The notes beneath the pieces were generated by a model that was given only the letters and a program-made list of their open reading frames with translations, was not told the origin of the DNA and searched no databases. 64,000 nucleotides of DNA. It comes from SHAN690 sp041391765. Its GTDB lineage: Bacteria; Bacteroidota; Bacteroidia; Flavobacteriales_G; Salibacteraceae. The position numbers and the translations under genes are program-made. Location: the NCBI GenBank assembly GCA_041391765.1, contig JAWKNJ010000032.1, positions 1 through 64,000 on the forward strand, in the 5' to 3' direction. Below, piece by piece: positions 1 through 7,351 of this stretch; the stretch's first letter is position 1; each line of letters begins with the position of its first letter.

Positions 1-1
1 C

Positions 2-235
2 TGCGTTTCCAAGTCCATGCTCAATGCCATCACACGACACCTGGCTTTTGCGCTTGAATCAAAGGGAGTGGTGGTCAATTCCGTTTGCCCAGGTTGGGTG
101 CGGACGGATATGGGCGGTTCTGGAGCACCGAGGTCTGTTGAAAAAGGAGCGGAAACACCGGTGTGGTTGGCCACCAAAGCTCCTCTGGATTTAACAGGAA
201 AATTCATTAGAGACAAGAAGGTCATTCCTTGGTAG
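2..235 (+). CDS. Short-chain dehydrogenase/reductase, C-terminal part (cut by window edge)
   Basis: The frame is open from the first bases and ends at TAG 233-235, so only the last ~78 residues are present. The fragment begins CVSKSM, which fits the end of the SDR active-site motif YxxxK, and continues with VNSVCPGWVRTDM, the typical segment after it (the PG turn followed by the T-D-M that contacts the cofactor). The tail, with LTGKFIRDKK, matches the end of classical SDRs. These are NAD(P)-dependent oxidoreductases with a Rossmann fold, probably cytoplasmic. The substrate cannot be inferred. The nucleotide-binding GxxxGxG half lies outside the window. The M16 peptidase gene follows after 50 bases. 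Confidence 0.85.
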   Translation, partial: CVSKSMLNAITRHLAFALESKGVVVNSVCPGWVRTDMGGSGAPRSVEKGAETPVWLATKAPLDLTGKFIRDKKVIPW

Positions 236-285
236 GAATTGAGGTTTGACGATCAATCAATACATTTCACCCAATTATTTGCACC

Positions 286-1485
286 ATGACCCTATTAAAA
301 ACACGTTTGGCCACCCTTTTTTGGCTCCTCGTTCCTGCTGTCTTTCAAGCTCAAGGTCTCGAACATCTCGAGCAATACACCCTCAGCAATGGACTAACCG
401 TAATTCTGAACGAGGATCACAACCGATCCGAAGTCTTTGGCTACATGGTTTGCAAGGCCGGATCAAAGGATGATCCTGCAGATGCTACAGGCATGGCTCA
501 TTACATGGAGCACTTGCTGTTTAAGGGCACAGAAACAATGGGCACCATCGACTGGGAAAAGGAAAAGCCGCACATCGACTCCATTTTTGTATTGTATGAC
601 AAGTTAGGACAAACGAACGATGACAAGCAGCGAAAGGAAATCCAGAAATTGATCAATGAGCAATCGGTCAAGGCCAATGAATATGCCATTCCAAACGAAT
701 TGGATAACATTCTGAAACAAATGGGTGGGACGCAGATGAACGCGAACACCTCACCGGACCGAACGGTGTATTTGAATACGTTTCCGCCAAATCAAATGGA
801 GAAGTGGCTCGCAGTATACAGCCACCGCTTTCAAAACCCTGTTTTCAGGTCCTTTCAAGCGGAGTTGGAGGTTGTGTATGAGGAAAAGAACATGGGCAGC
901 GACAGCTTCTTCAACAATATTTTCGATCGGTTTTTGAAAGAGGCGTTTAAAAAACACCCCTATGGTCAACAATCAACGATCGGCACGATCGACCACTTGA
1001 AAAATCCATCGCTGACGAAGATGAAAGAGTTCTTTGATCGCTGGTATGCGCCTAACAACATGGCGCTGATTCTCTCTGGCGACTTTGATTCACAAGCGGT
1101 CAAACCCATGATTGAAAGCGCATTTAAGTCATGGAAGCAAAAGGAAATTCCCGAGCATGGACATTGGGAAGAGGAACCGTTTAATGGCCGCGAATTGATT
1201 GAGGTTAGAATGTCACCAGTGAAAATTGGTGTGTTGGCATATCGTACCGTCCCCGAAAATCACCCGGATTACTTGGCGTTGACATTGTGCAATAACCTGC
1301 TGTCCAATGAAAGTGGATCGGGACTTTTAAACCAATTGAGCACGGATCATGAATTGCTCACTGCCGAAGCATTTCCATTACCGTTTTACGATCATGGATT
1401 AAGCATCATATTATTCCTTCCCAAAATTGCTGGTCAAATCATTAGAGGATGCCGAGAAACTGGTGCTCGCCAAGATAGACTTTAA
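286..1485 (+). CDS. M16 family zinc peptidase, N-terminal part (frameshifted from 1521-3164)
   Basis: Secreted or periplasmic zinc metallopeptidase of the M16 (insulinase/pitrilysin) family. A signal peptide is visible (MTLLKTRLATLFWLLVPAVF, then QAQ). The zinc motif HxxEH appears as HYMEH at residues 72-76, with the distal glutamate region VVYEEKNMGSDS further on. The last ~20 residues are out of frame. From about 1439 the +1 frame reads SLEDAEKLVLAKID, then from about 1497 the next frame reads KFEDYIGAMKKEL, which runs straight into the 1521 frame. Two extra bases, near 1435-1440 and 1494-1500, would explain this. Joined, the protein is ~960 residues, the usual length of two-domain Bacteroidota M16 proteins. 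The break is either an assembly error or a recent inactivation. Confidence 0.85.
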   Translation: MTLLKTRLATLFWLLVPAVFQAQGLEHLEQYTLSNGLTVILNEDHNRSEVFGYMVCKAGSKDDPADATGMAHYMEHLLFKGTETMGTIDWEKEKPHIDSIFVLYDKLGQTNDDKQRKEIQKLINEQSVKANEYAIPNELDNILKQMGGTQMNANTSPDRTVYLNTFPPNQMEKWLAVYSHRFQNPVFRSFQAELEVVYEEKNMGSDSFFNNIFDRFLKEAFKKHPYGQQSTIGTIDHLKNPSLTKMKEFFDRWYAPNNMALILSGDFDSQAVKPMIESAFKSWKQKEIPEHGHWEEEPFNGRELIEVRMSPVKIGVLAYRTVPENHPDYLALTLCNNLLSNESGSGLLNQLSTDHELLTAEAFPLPFYDHGLSIILFLPKIAGQIIRGCRETGARQDRL

Positions 1486-1520
1486 AGCGCTTCGGAAAAT
1501 TTGAGGATTATATCGGTGCT

Positions 1521-3164
1521 ATGAAGAAGGAGTTATATCGCAGCCACCTGGAATCCATGGAAAGCAACGACTACAGGGCAATGCTCATTGGTGAGGCTTG
1601 GGCACAAGGCGATGATCCTTCCGAGCTGAAAAACTACACGACCAAAATCAACAAGGTCACCAAGGAAGATGTGGTAGCCGTTGCGAATAAATACTATGGA
1701 GATAACTACCTCGCATTCTATTCGAAAATGGGATCATTTAAGGGCGAGAAGATCGAAAAGCCGGATTATAAACCTGTAGTATCTAACACCAACGCCCGTT
1801 CCGTGTTTAATCAAAGTTTGGATGGTATTGGGGAGAGTGAATTCGCACCAAGGTTCATTGATTTTGACAAAGATGTCACCATGAGTCAACTGAAGGATGG
1901 CGTGAAGCTATATCGATGCGAGAATCCGCTGAACGACATCTTTTCCCTTGACATCCGATTCGATGCCGGTAAAGAGGAGATTCCAATGTTAGAGTATGTC
2001 ATTCCGATCATGGATATGGCTTATACCGAAGCATATTCCAAGAAGGAAATCAAAGATGAAATGTCGCGCATAGCGGCCAGCTACTATTTTGAGTTTGATG
2101 AAAGCTATACTCATCTGCACCTGACCGGAATTGAAAGCGATTTGGAACGAACGCTTGATTTGATGAACGAACTCTTGACAAATCCTCAAATGGACGACAA
2201 GGAAATCGAAACTTTGGTGGACTACATAAAGGGTGATCGAAAGTTTGAAAATGCCGAGCCTTATGATGTTGCTCAGGCAGCCATGGAATATGTCAAGTAT
2301 GGCAGCGAAAGCGACTACATGGATCGATTGACCATGAAGGAAGTCAAGGCACTGGAAATCCGTAGCTTGGTCAATGAGTTTAGGAAACTTCAAGGTTATA
2401 GTGTTGAGCTTCATTACGTGGGTAAACGACCTATGAAGGATCTGGAGAAGGTGTTAAGTGAACACCTGCAATTTGGTGACAACCTCAAGGAAACCGATGT
2501 TCCGGTGATCAAACCAGTGAAGGTTTACAATGACAATGAAGTGTTTTTTGTGCACAAGAAAAACGCGGTTCAATCTCAGGTTATGTTTATGCAAAACGGG
2601 AAGCTGATTACCCTGGACGATGTGCCGTCCATACAGGCATTCAATAGTTATTTCGGAGGTGGGTTCTCAGGATTGGTCATGCAAGAGATCAGGGAATATC
2701 GCTCGCTGGCATACTCAGCCGCGGCTTGGACCGAGATTCCCGATCGCATGGATTCCCCAAGCGCATTCAAAGGATACATCGGAACGCAAGCAGACAAAAC
2801 AGATGAAGCTATCAGCACCTTCATGGACTTGGTCAGAAACACGCCAGACAAGGAAGATCGCATTGACATGATTAGAACCTATCTGAAATACAGCGTCATT
2901 TCTTATCAACCTGAGTTCAGGCGCATAATTCCTTATGTAATCAAAAAACAGAAGCAGGGTTATCCCGAAGTTCCTGCTAAGTTTTTTCAGGACGAATATG
3001 CCGCAATCACGTATCGAGACATCAGAACATATTACGAAGAAAACGTTCAGAAGACCCCTACAGTGGTCGTGGTTGTTGGTGACAAAAAGAAAGTGGAGGT
3101 GGACGGATTGAAGAAATATGGAAGGCTTAATTCACTCAAAGAAGACCAGCTTTATACCAATTAA
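1521..3164 (+). CDS. M16 family zinc peptidase, C-terminal part (frameshifted)
   Basis: This is the rest of the M16 protein begun at 286. The ATG at 1521 is an internal methionine (the frame is open upstream and reads KFEDYIGAMKKEL), not a natural start. The segment holds the end of the first M16 unit and the second, catalytically inactive M16_C-type unit, which in the family closes over the substrate chamber. Features include the SYFGGGFSGLVMQEIREYRS segment characteristic of M16_C domains and a C-terminal TPTVVVVVGDKKKVEVDGL strand. There is no second HxxEH, as expected. A hairpin terminator follows at 3301-3325. Confidence 0.85.
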   Translation: MKKELYRSHLESMESNDYRAMLIGEAWAQGDDPSELKNYTTKINKVTKEDVVAVANKYYGDNYLAFYSKMGSFKGEKIEKPDYKPVVSNTNARSVFNQSLDGIGESEFAPRFIDFDKDVTMSQLKDGVKLYRCENPLNDIFSLDIRFDAGKEEIPMLEYVIPIMDMAYTEAYSKKEIKDEMSRIAASYYFEFDESYTHLHLTGIESDLERTLDLMNELLTNPQMDDKEIETLVDYIKGDRKFENAEPYDVAQAAMEYVKYGSESDYMDRLTMKEVKALEIRSLVNEFRKLQGYSVELHYVGKRPMKDLEKVLSEHLQFGDNLKETDVPVIKPVKVYNDNEVFFVHKKNAVQSQVMFMQNGKLITLDDVPSIQAFNSYFGGGFSGLVMQEIREYRSLAYSAAAWTEIPDRMDSPSAFKGYIGTQADKTDEAISTFMDLVRNTPDKEDRIDMIRTYLKYSVISYQPEFRRIIPYVIKKQKQGYPEVPAKFFQDEYAAITYRDIRTYYEENVQKTPTVVVVVGDKKKVEVDGLKKYGRLNSLKEDQLYTN

Positions 3165-3300
3165 ATTTCTTCAGCTAATTCCGCTCCTTTTCCGGATGCG
3201 ATTTGCAGAATTTGCAACTCTCACCACGTTTCTTAAACTCCATTCGCAAGATGTGCGGCTGAGTTTATTGAATTGAGAACTCGGAATTGCAATATCTTCT

Positions 3301-3325
3301 AAAACCCTTATTTCATGAGGGTTTT
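3301..3325 (+). terminator. Hairpin, likely rho-independent terminator after the M16 gene
   Basis: A perfect 8-bp stem, AAAACCCT at 3301-3308 and AGGGTTTT at 3318-3325, encloses a 9-base loop. It is followed by a moderately T-rich tract (GTCGTTTTAT). It lies between the M16 gene and the operon that begins at 3389. The rest of 3165-3388 shows no convincing gene. Confidence 0.5.
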
Positions 3326-3388
3326 GTCGTTTTATAGCCCGTAATACCGGCCGTAGGTTTGCCTCATAATTTTTAAATCAAATTAAAA

Positions 3389-4534
3389 ATGGCAACCAAA
3401 AAATCGATTCAAGTATTTGTGTTATTCACACTTCTAATAGTGAGAGCTGCAGCGCAGACTGACTATACTTCTAAAGCGACAAAATCAATCGCTGTACTGT
3501 CTATTGACTCCAAAAACCTGGTCCAAAAGCCAGAGGATCTGGCCAACATGGCTAGGCTAAAGTTACAGCGATTGGATGGACTCATCGTCTCACGCTATTA
3601 CGATGCTGTGGAGCAATTCGAGGGAACGAACCTTGTCATTGACGAGTGCTACAGCGTTAAATGCCTAACTGAAGCAGGAAAAGCGCTAGGTGTGGATGAA
3701 ATGTTGAGCGGCTCAGCGGAGCGCATTGGTGAGCACATTGTGATTAATCTGGTCTTGGTGGATGTCAAAACTTCGAGAATCATTGAGACCGATGTCAATG
3801 ACTATTACAATTTGGGTGGAGAACTGGAAGGAATGTTTGAGATAAGTATCAACAACCTTTTTGGTATTGAAAACGATGATCTTCTTGTTAATGCACTTGT
3901 TAGAAAAGAAGAATTGGTGAATGAGCAGGTCATTGAGAGACTTAAACTAAACGGACCTAGAATGGGTGTCGGATATGTTGGTGGCGACAGAGGACAGCGT
4001 CTAATGGATCCGAAGAGTGAAAATGGCTACGGGATGTTTCCAGTGATGACTCAGTTTGGCTATCAATTCGAATGGCAGTATTTGAGTGCCGGAAACCTAC
4101 AGGCATTGATCGAGCTGATTCCATTGATTAGTGGAATGGATCAGGGCAGGTTTATTCCAAGCATTACTTTGATGAATGGTTTTCGTCACAGTCGATCTGG
4201 ATGGGAAATTGCCTTCGGACCAACTTTTCGAGTAAATCAAATAGCTGAAGGTTATTATGATGATCAGCACATCTGGCATCGGACACAAGAGTGGAATGCG
4301 GAAAACACGAATGCTGATGGAAGTGTTGAAAAGAACCCGTTCGATGTGCACGAGAATCTCGATTCAAAAGGGCAGTTCAAGTTTGTTTATGGATTTACCG
4401 TTGCCGCAGGGAAGACTTTTCGATCTGGTCATATGAACATACCTGTCAACGTTTACGTGGTTCCCGATTTACACGGCATTACCACGGGCATCTCATTTGG
4501 ATTTAACGTTCGAAACAGACGTCAAGAAAACTAA
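3389..4534 (+). CDS. CsgG/FlgO-like periplasmic N-domain with C-terminal outer-membrane-barrel-like region
   Basis: 381 residues with a signal peptide ending ...VRAAAQ. Residues ~30-150 resemble the nucleotide-fold domain of CsgG, LpoB and FlgO: a strand KSIAVLSIDSKNL, then SRYYDAVEQF, then CYSVKCLTEAGKALGVDEM and a strand on which the protein would report 'INLVLVDVKTSRII'. The second half (from about 190) has alternating strands with aromatic girdle residues and ends in ISFGFNVRNR, like a small outer-membrane barrel. Its exact role is unknown. It is the first gene of a compact operon; the next ATG is 2 bases after its stop. The family assignment is from visual similarity only. Confidence 0.6.
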   Translation: MATKKSIQVFVLFTLLIVRAAAQTDYTSKATKSIAVLSIDSKNLVQKPEDLANMARLKLQRLDGLIVSRYYDAVEQFEGTNLVIDECYSVKCLTEAGKALGVDEMLSGSAERIGEHIVINLVLVDVKTSRIIETDVNDYYNLGGELEGMFEISINNLFGIENDDLLVNALVRKEELVNEQVIERLKLNGPRMGVGYVGGDRGQRLMDPKSENGYGMFPVMTQFGYQFEWQYLSAGNLQALIELIPLISGMDQGRFIPSITLMNGFRHSRSGWEIAFGPTFRVNQIAEGYYDDQHIWHRTQEWNAENTNADGSVEKNPFDVHENLDSKGQFKFVYGFTVAAGKTFRSGHMNIPVNVYVVPDLHGITTGISFGFNVRNRRQEN

Positions 4535-4536
4535 CC

Positions 4537-5121
4537 ATGAAGCGGTTATTAATGTTAATACTGGTTGCACATGGCTTTAACGCCAATGCACAACACACGA
4601 TTCGGCTAAAAACAAACAAATTCATCCGAAACGTATATTATGTCTCAGATAATGGTTCATGGATTTCTTATCAAGACGACCAAACTATGCATGACTTGAT
4701 GAAGTCAAAAATTGAGTACATCACCTTGGACTCGGTCTATCGTTTCTACAATTCAGATGGAAGCTATTATGATAAGTCCAGATATCCGTCTCGCACAAAA
4801 TCAACCTCAACAAATAATTATTATTCACCAAGGTCTAAGCCACTGTCAAGTGAGCAGAAACTCCAGAAAAATTTCAGCAGCGCTGAGAAGTTCGGCATTG
4901 GGGTGGGGCAGGTGTTTATTGGTGGAGGAATGGCCGTGGCAGGGACACTCGTAGGCACGGTGGTTGGAGGAATTGGGGGATTGATGGCTGAAGCGTATTC
5001 CAACCAAACGGAGACCTGCCTTAACGGGTGTTTTGATCGGAAGCGGTGTTGGGTTTTCACTTGGTGCGGCTACTGGTGTATCATTGATGGGCAAGTCTGG
5101 CTATGGAGCTGGTGCATTTAA
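4537..5121 (+). CDS. Glycine-zipper envelope protein, N-terminal part (frameshifted)
   Basis: Signal peptide MKRLLMLILVAHGFNANAQ, a ~100-residue polar region with a Tyr/Ser-rich stretch, then a glycine-zipper hydrophobic segment (residues ~125-155: GIGVGQVFIGGGMAVAGT and following) typical of proteins that pack tightly in a membrane. The tail of this frame (CWVFTWCGYWCII...) is clearly wrong. From ~5018 the +1 frame reads PALTGVLIGSGVGFSLGAAT, continuing the zipper, and from ~5143 the next frame reads LLCGGAGAAMIAAEYVNTG. Two single-base insertions (around 5010-5020 and 5138-5146) restore one protein of ~270 residues ending at 5351. No function is known. Confidence 0.6.
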   Translation: MKRLLMLILVAHGFNANAQHTIRLKTNKFIRNVYYVSDNGSWISYQDDQTMHDLMKSKIEYITLDSVYRFYNSDGSYYDKSRYPSRTKSTSTNNYYSPRSKPLSSEQKLQKNFSSAEKFGIGVGQVFIGGGMAVAGTLVGTVVGGIGGLMAEAYSNQTETCLNGCFDRKRCWVFTWCGYWCIIDGQVWLWSWCI

Positions 5122-5351
5122 GGGTTCAGCAATTGGGGCATTTATTATGCGGAGGCGCTGGTGCGGCAATGATAGCTGCCGAATATGTCAACACTGGTCG
5201 AGCAACTGCTTCCATTCCATTTGCCCTATTTACACCCATTATTGGAGGTATGATTGGATACTATCAACAATTAAACGTCATTCGTAATTCGAAAGTCAAG
5301 ACCACCTTTCACACGAATGGTTCAACAGCTGGTCTAACATTTAAGTTTTGA
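5103..5351 (+). CDS. Glycine-zipper envelope protein, C-terminal part (frameshifted)
   Basis: C-terminal continuation of the gene begun at 4537. The credible sequence starts near 5143 (LLCGGAGAAMIAAEYVNTG) and ends NGSTAGLTFKF, with a hydrophobic segment FALFTPIIGGMIGYY. The nominal start at 5103 lies in the wrong frame for the first ~13 codons. The middle piece, ~5018-5142, is in the third frame (GVLIGSGVGFSLGAATGVSL and onwards). The following gene starts 1 base after this stop, which supports a single translationally coupled operon. Confidence 0.5.
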   Translation: MELVHLRVQQLGHLLCGGAGAAMIAAEYVNTGRATASIPFALFTPIIGGMIGYYQQLNVIRNSKVKTTFHTNGSTAGLTFKF

Positions 5352-5352
5352 T

Positions 5353-5916
5353 ATGAGAATTCGTAGTTTTTTGTTTCTGGGAGTTATGGCTGCTGGTTGC
5401 AGTCCCATGAGTCAGTCTGTCATGGATACCAATATCGGGTTCAATGGAAGCTTTGAAGATGCTTCAAATGGCTTGCCTGTTAACTGGATAGTTTATACAC
5501 CCCAGACAGTTCCAGAGGGAAAATTTAAAGTCAGCTTGGATAGTAACGTAGCTGCAGATGGAAGCCAGTCAATCTTGTTTGAGGTAGATGAGTGTTCAGA
5601 CAAGGGAGGACGCCTGTCGCCAGGTCTTTCAACGGAAATCAAAGCCGAGCCTAATCAACCATACAAGTTTTCCTTTTTACTTAAAAATGAAGGCACAACA
5701 GTCGAAGTCAGGGCTGGTGGAATAAGCAACACGTTTGGAGAAGTTCGTCCGGTGCTTCTAGCTAGTCAGAAAATGTCTGAGTGGAGGCAATTTGAGTTTG
5801 AAATTAATCCAGGCTCATTTGAAAAACTCAGATTTGAATTCAGTGTTTTGGCGCCTGGGAATCTTTGGATTGACAACGTCAAATGCGAAAAAATTAAACC
5901 TGTTTCAGGTGAATAA
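5353..5916 (+). CDS. Lipoprotein with a jelly-roll, carbohydrate-binding-like domain
   Basis: 187 residues. The N-terminus MRIRSFLFLGVMAAGCSP is a lipoprotein signal with lipobox AAGC, so the mature protein begins at Cys16 and is probably anchored to an outer or inner membrane leaflet. The rest looks like a beta jelly-roll of the CBM4/9-like type: NGSFEDASNGLPVNW, a WxVYTP strand, YKFSFLLKNEGTTVEVRAGG and a final LWIDNVKCEK strand. This fold is common in Bacteroidota surface lipoproteins; ligand unknown. Its stop overlaps the start of the NTF2-like gene by 8 bases. Confidence 0.7.
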   Translation: MRIRSFLFLGVMAAGCSPMSQSVMDTNIGFNGSFEDASNGLPVNWIVYTPQTVPEGKFKVSLDSNVAADGSQSILFEVDECSDKGGRLSPGLSTEIKAEPNQPYKFSFLLKNEGTTVEVRAGGISNTFGEVRPVLLASQKMSEWRQFEFEINPGSFEKLRFEFSVLAPGNLWIDNVKCEKIKPVSGE

Positions 5917-6379
5917 CAAAGAACTCATAAATCGGTTTTACATGGCCTTTGCATCAGAAGATGCAGAAGCCATGGCCGGTTGCTATGCAGATGTCGCAGT
6001 CTTCGATGATCCGGCTTTTGGAAGGCTCAATAATGGAAGAGTGAGAAACATGTGGCGCATGTTGATCAAGAACAGCGGTGGGAATTTAAAAATCACGCAT
6101 TCAGACGTCTGGGCTGATGACTGGAAGGGGGGAGCAAAGTGGGTTGCGGAATACACGTTTAGCAAAACGGGTAGAAAAGTTGTCAATCGAATCGATGCTC
6201 AGTTTGAATTTAAGGATGGAAAGATCATCCACCACGTTGATCATTTCGATTTTTGGAAATGGTCACGTCAGGCTCTGGGTTTGGTCGGTTTGCTCTTGGG
6301 TTGGACTCTGTTTCTTCAAAACAAAGTCAGACAACAAGCATTAGCCTCCCTCAATAGGTTTGAACAAGGTGGAAATTAA
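5909..6379 (+). CDS. NTF2-like (SnoaL-type) protein with C-terminal membrane helix
   Basis: I place the start at GTG 5909, because VNNKELINRFYMAFASEDA is the usual opening of SnoaL/NTF2-like small proteins. An upstream in-frame ATG (5792) would sit inside the lipoprotein gene. Core: CYADVAVFDDPAFG, W-rich strands (WADDWKGGAKWVAEY), FEFKDGKIIHHVDHFDFWKW with the paired histidines usual in the pocket of this fold. A single hydrophobic helix (ALGLVGLLLGWTLFL) follows near the end, which is less common and would tether it to a membrane. Such folds bind small hydrophobic ligands or act as isomerases; the function here is unknown. Confidence 0.75.
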   Translation: MNNKELINRFYMAFASEDAEAMAGCYADVAVFDDPAFGRLNNGRVRNMWRMLIKNSGGNLKITHSDVWADDWKGGAKWVAEYTFSKTGRKVVNRIDAQFEFKDGKIIHHVDHFDFWKWSRQALGLVGLLLGWTLFLQNKVRQQALASLNRFEQGGN

Positions 6380-6740
6380 AATCACGGAACATAATGGGGT
6401 GTATATTGCTGAAGTGATTTCCGACCAGGTGGAAGTAAGTAGCGGACAGGATGCCCTCGACATCATGATGAGCTGCGCGTATCAGGGAGCCGAACACATC
6501 ATTTGGCATCAGAGAAATATTCATCCTGATTTCTTTGATCTCAAAACTCGCCTGGCAGGCGAGGTTTTGCAAAAGGCATCTAACTATCGGATTCGACTCG
6601 CAATCATCGGACATTTTGATGATTTGTCCAACAAGAGCTTGCGAGATTTTATTTTAGAAAGTAATCGAATGGGTCGTGTGGTGTTTGTGTCAAATGTGGA
6701 TTCGGCAACAAGGATGTTAGCTGACAAAGGCATGAGCTAG
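6360..6740 (+). CDS. DUF4180 family protein
   Basis: 126 residues from TTG 6360 (MNKVEIKITEHNG); GTG 6369 is an alternative start. The sequence matches what I know of DUF4180: VYIAEVISDQVEV, a QDALDIM segment, GAEHIIWHQRNIHPDFFDL, LAGEVLQKASNYRIRLAIIG, NKSLRDFILESN, then a short C-terminus. The fold is probably alpha/beta, soluble and cytoplasmic, related to STAS-like or MarR-neighbour proteins; no enzymatic activity is established. It overlaps the previous gene by 20 bases, so coupled translation is likely. Confidence 0.75.
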   Translation: MNKVEIKITEHNGVYIAEVISDQVEVSSGQDALDIMMSCAYQGAEHIIWHQRNIHPDFFDLKTRLAGEVLQKASNYRIRLAIIGHFDDLSNKSLRDFILESNRMGRVVFVSNVDSATRMLADKGMS

Positions 6741-6766
6741 TTTGTACCGCCTGTTTATCAGATACT

Positions 6767-7351
6767 ATGACAGACCTTTACAAGAGACTTGGACTAACCT
6801 ACACCGCATCAGCAGATGAAATAAAGGAGACATACCGATCGCTGGCTAAAAAGTATCATCCTGACGTCAGCACGGAACCAAATGCGGAAGATCACTTTAT
6901 TGAGATCACCGAAGCTTATGAGATTCTTGGCAATCCTCAAAAGCGCAGGCGCTATGATTTAACTCGCTTTAGTCCGAGTCCAAATTTGGCACGTGAGCGC
7001 AAGCAGAAGATATATGAGGAATATGTAAGAAAGAGTCAACAAAAGGCGAGGTCAAATGCCCGAGTTTACAGTCAGAAGAAGTATGAGAAGTTTGATCATG
7101 AGTATTTTGACTCAGTGGCACAGTATTACGTTCCAAAGTTTCTGGGATGCTTTGGAATCAGCATTGTTGCCATCCTTGTATTAACCATTGCCGGGGCTTT
7201 TTTGCTTCAATTTGAAAATGGTGCGGCCATCTTATTTCTGCTAATGATGGTGGTGATTGCAGCCGCGGCTTATGCCAGCACCATGTTTGACATATGGCAC
7301 GACAAACGTCAACGGTATAGGAAAACCGGAAAGGAAAGAAGTGAGTATTAA
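6767..7351 (+). CDS. J-domain (DnaJ-like) membrane protein
   Basis: 194 residues. Residues 3-66 form a J domain (DLYKRLGLTYTASADEIKET, the HPD motif at 31-33, FIEITEAYEILGNPQKRRRYD), which in the family stimulates the ATPase of Hsp70/DnaK. A basic linker follows, then two hydrophobic helices at roughly residues 125-170 (CFGISIVAILVLTIAGAFLL; AAILFLLMMVVIAAAAYA) and a basic tail. It therefore looks like a membrane-anchored J protein that recruits DnaK to the inner membrane, not a canonical DnaJ (no Gly/Phe region or zinc fingers). It is the last gene of the operon and overlaps the convergent gene at 7348 by 4 bases. Confidence 0.85.
   Translation: MTDLYKRLGLTYTASADEIKETYRSLAKKYHPDVSTEPNAEDHFIEITEAYEILGNPQKRRRYDLTRFSPSPNLARERKQKIYEEYVRKSQQKARSNARVYSQKKYEKFDHEYFDSVAQYYVPKFLGCFGISIVAILVLTIAGAFLLQFENGAAILFLLMMVVIAAAAYASTMFDIWHDKRQRYRKTGKERSEY

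Noticed and set aside
3175..3243. Minus-strand ORF of 22 codons with a CxxC pair (SCKFCKSHPEKERN).
   Set aside because: Too short, no ribosome-binding context or family match I can name; an in-frame stop lies shortly upstream.
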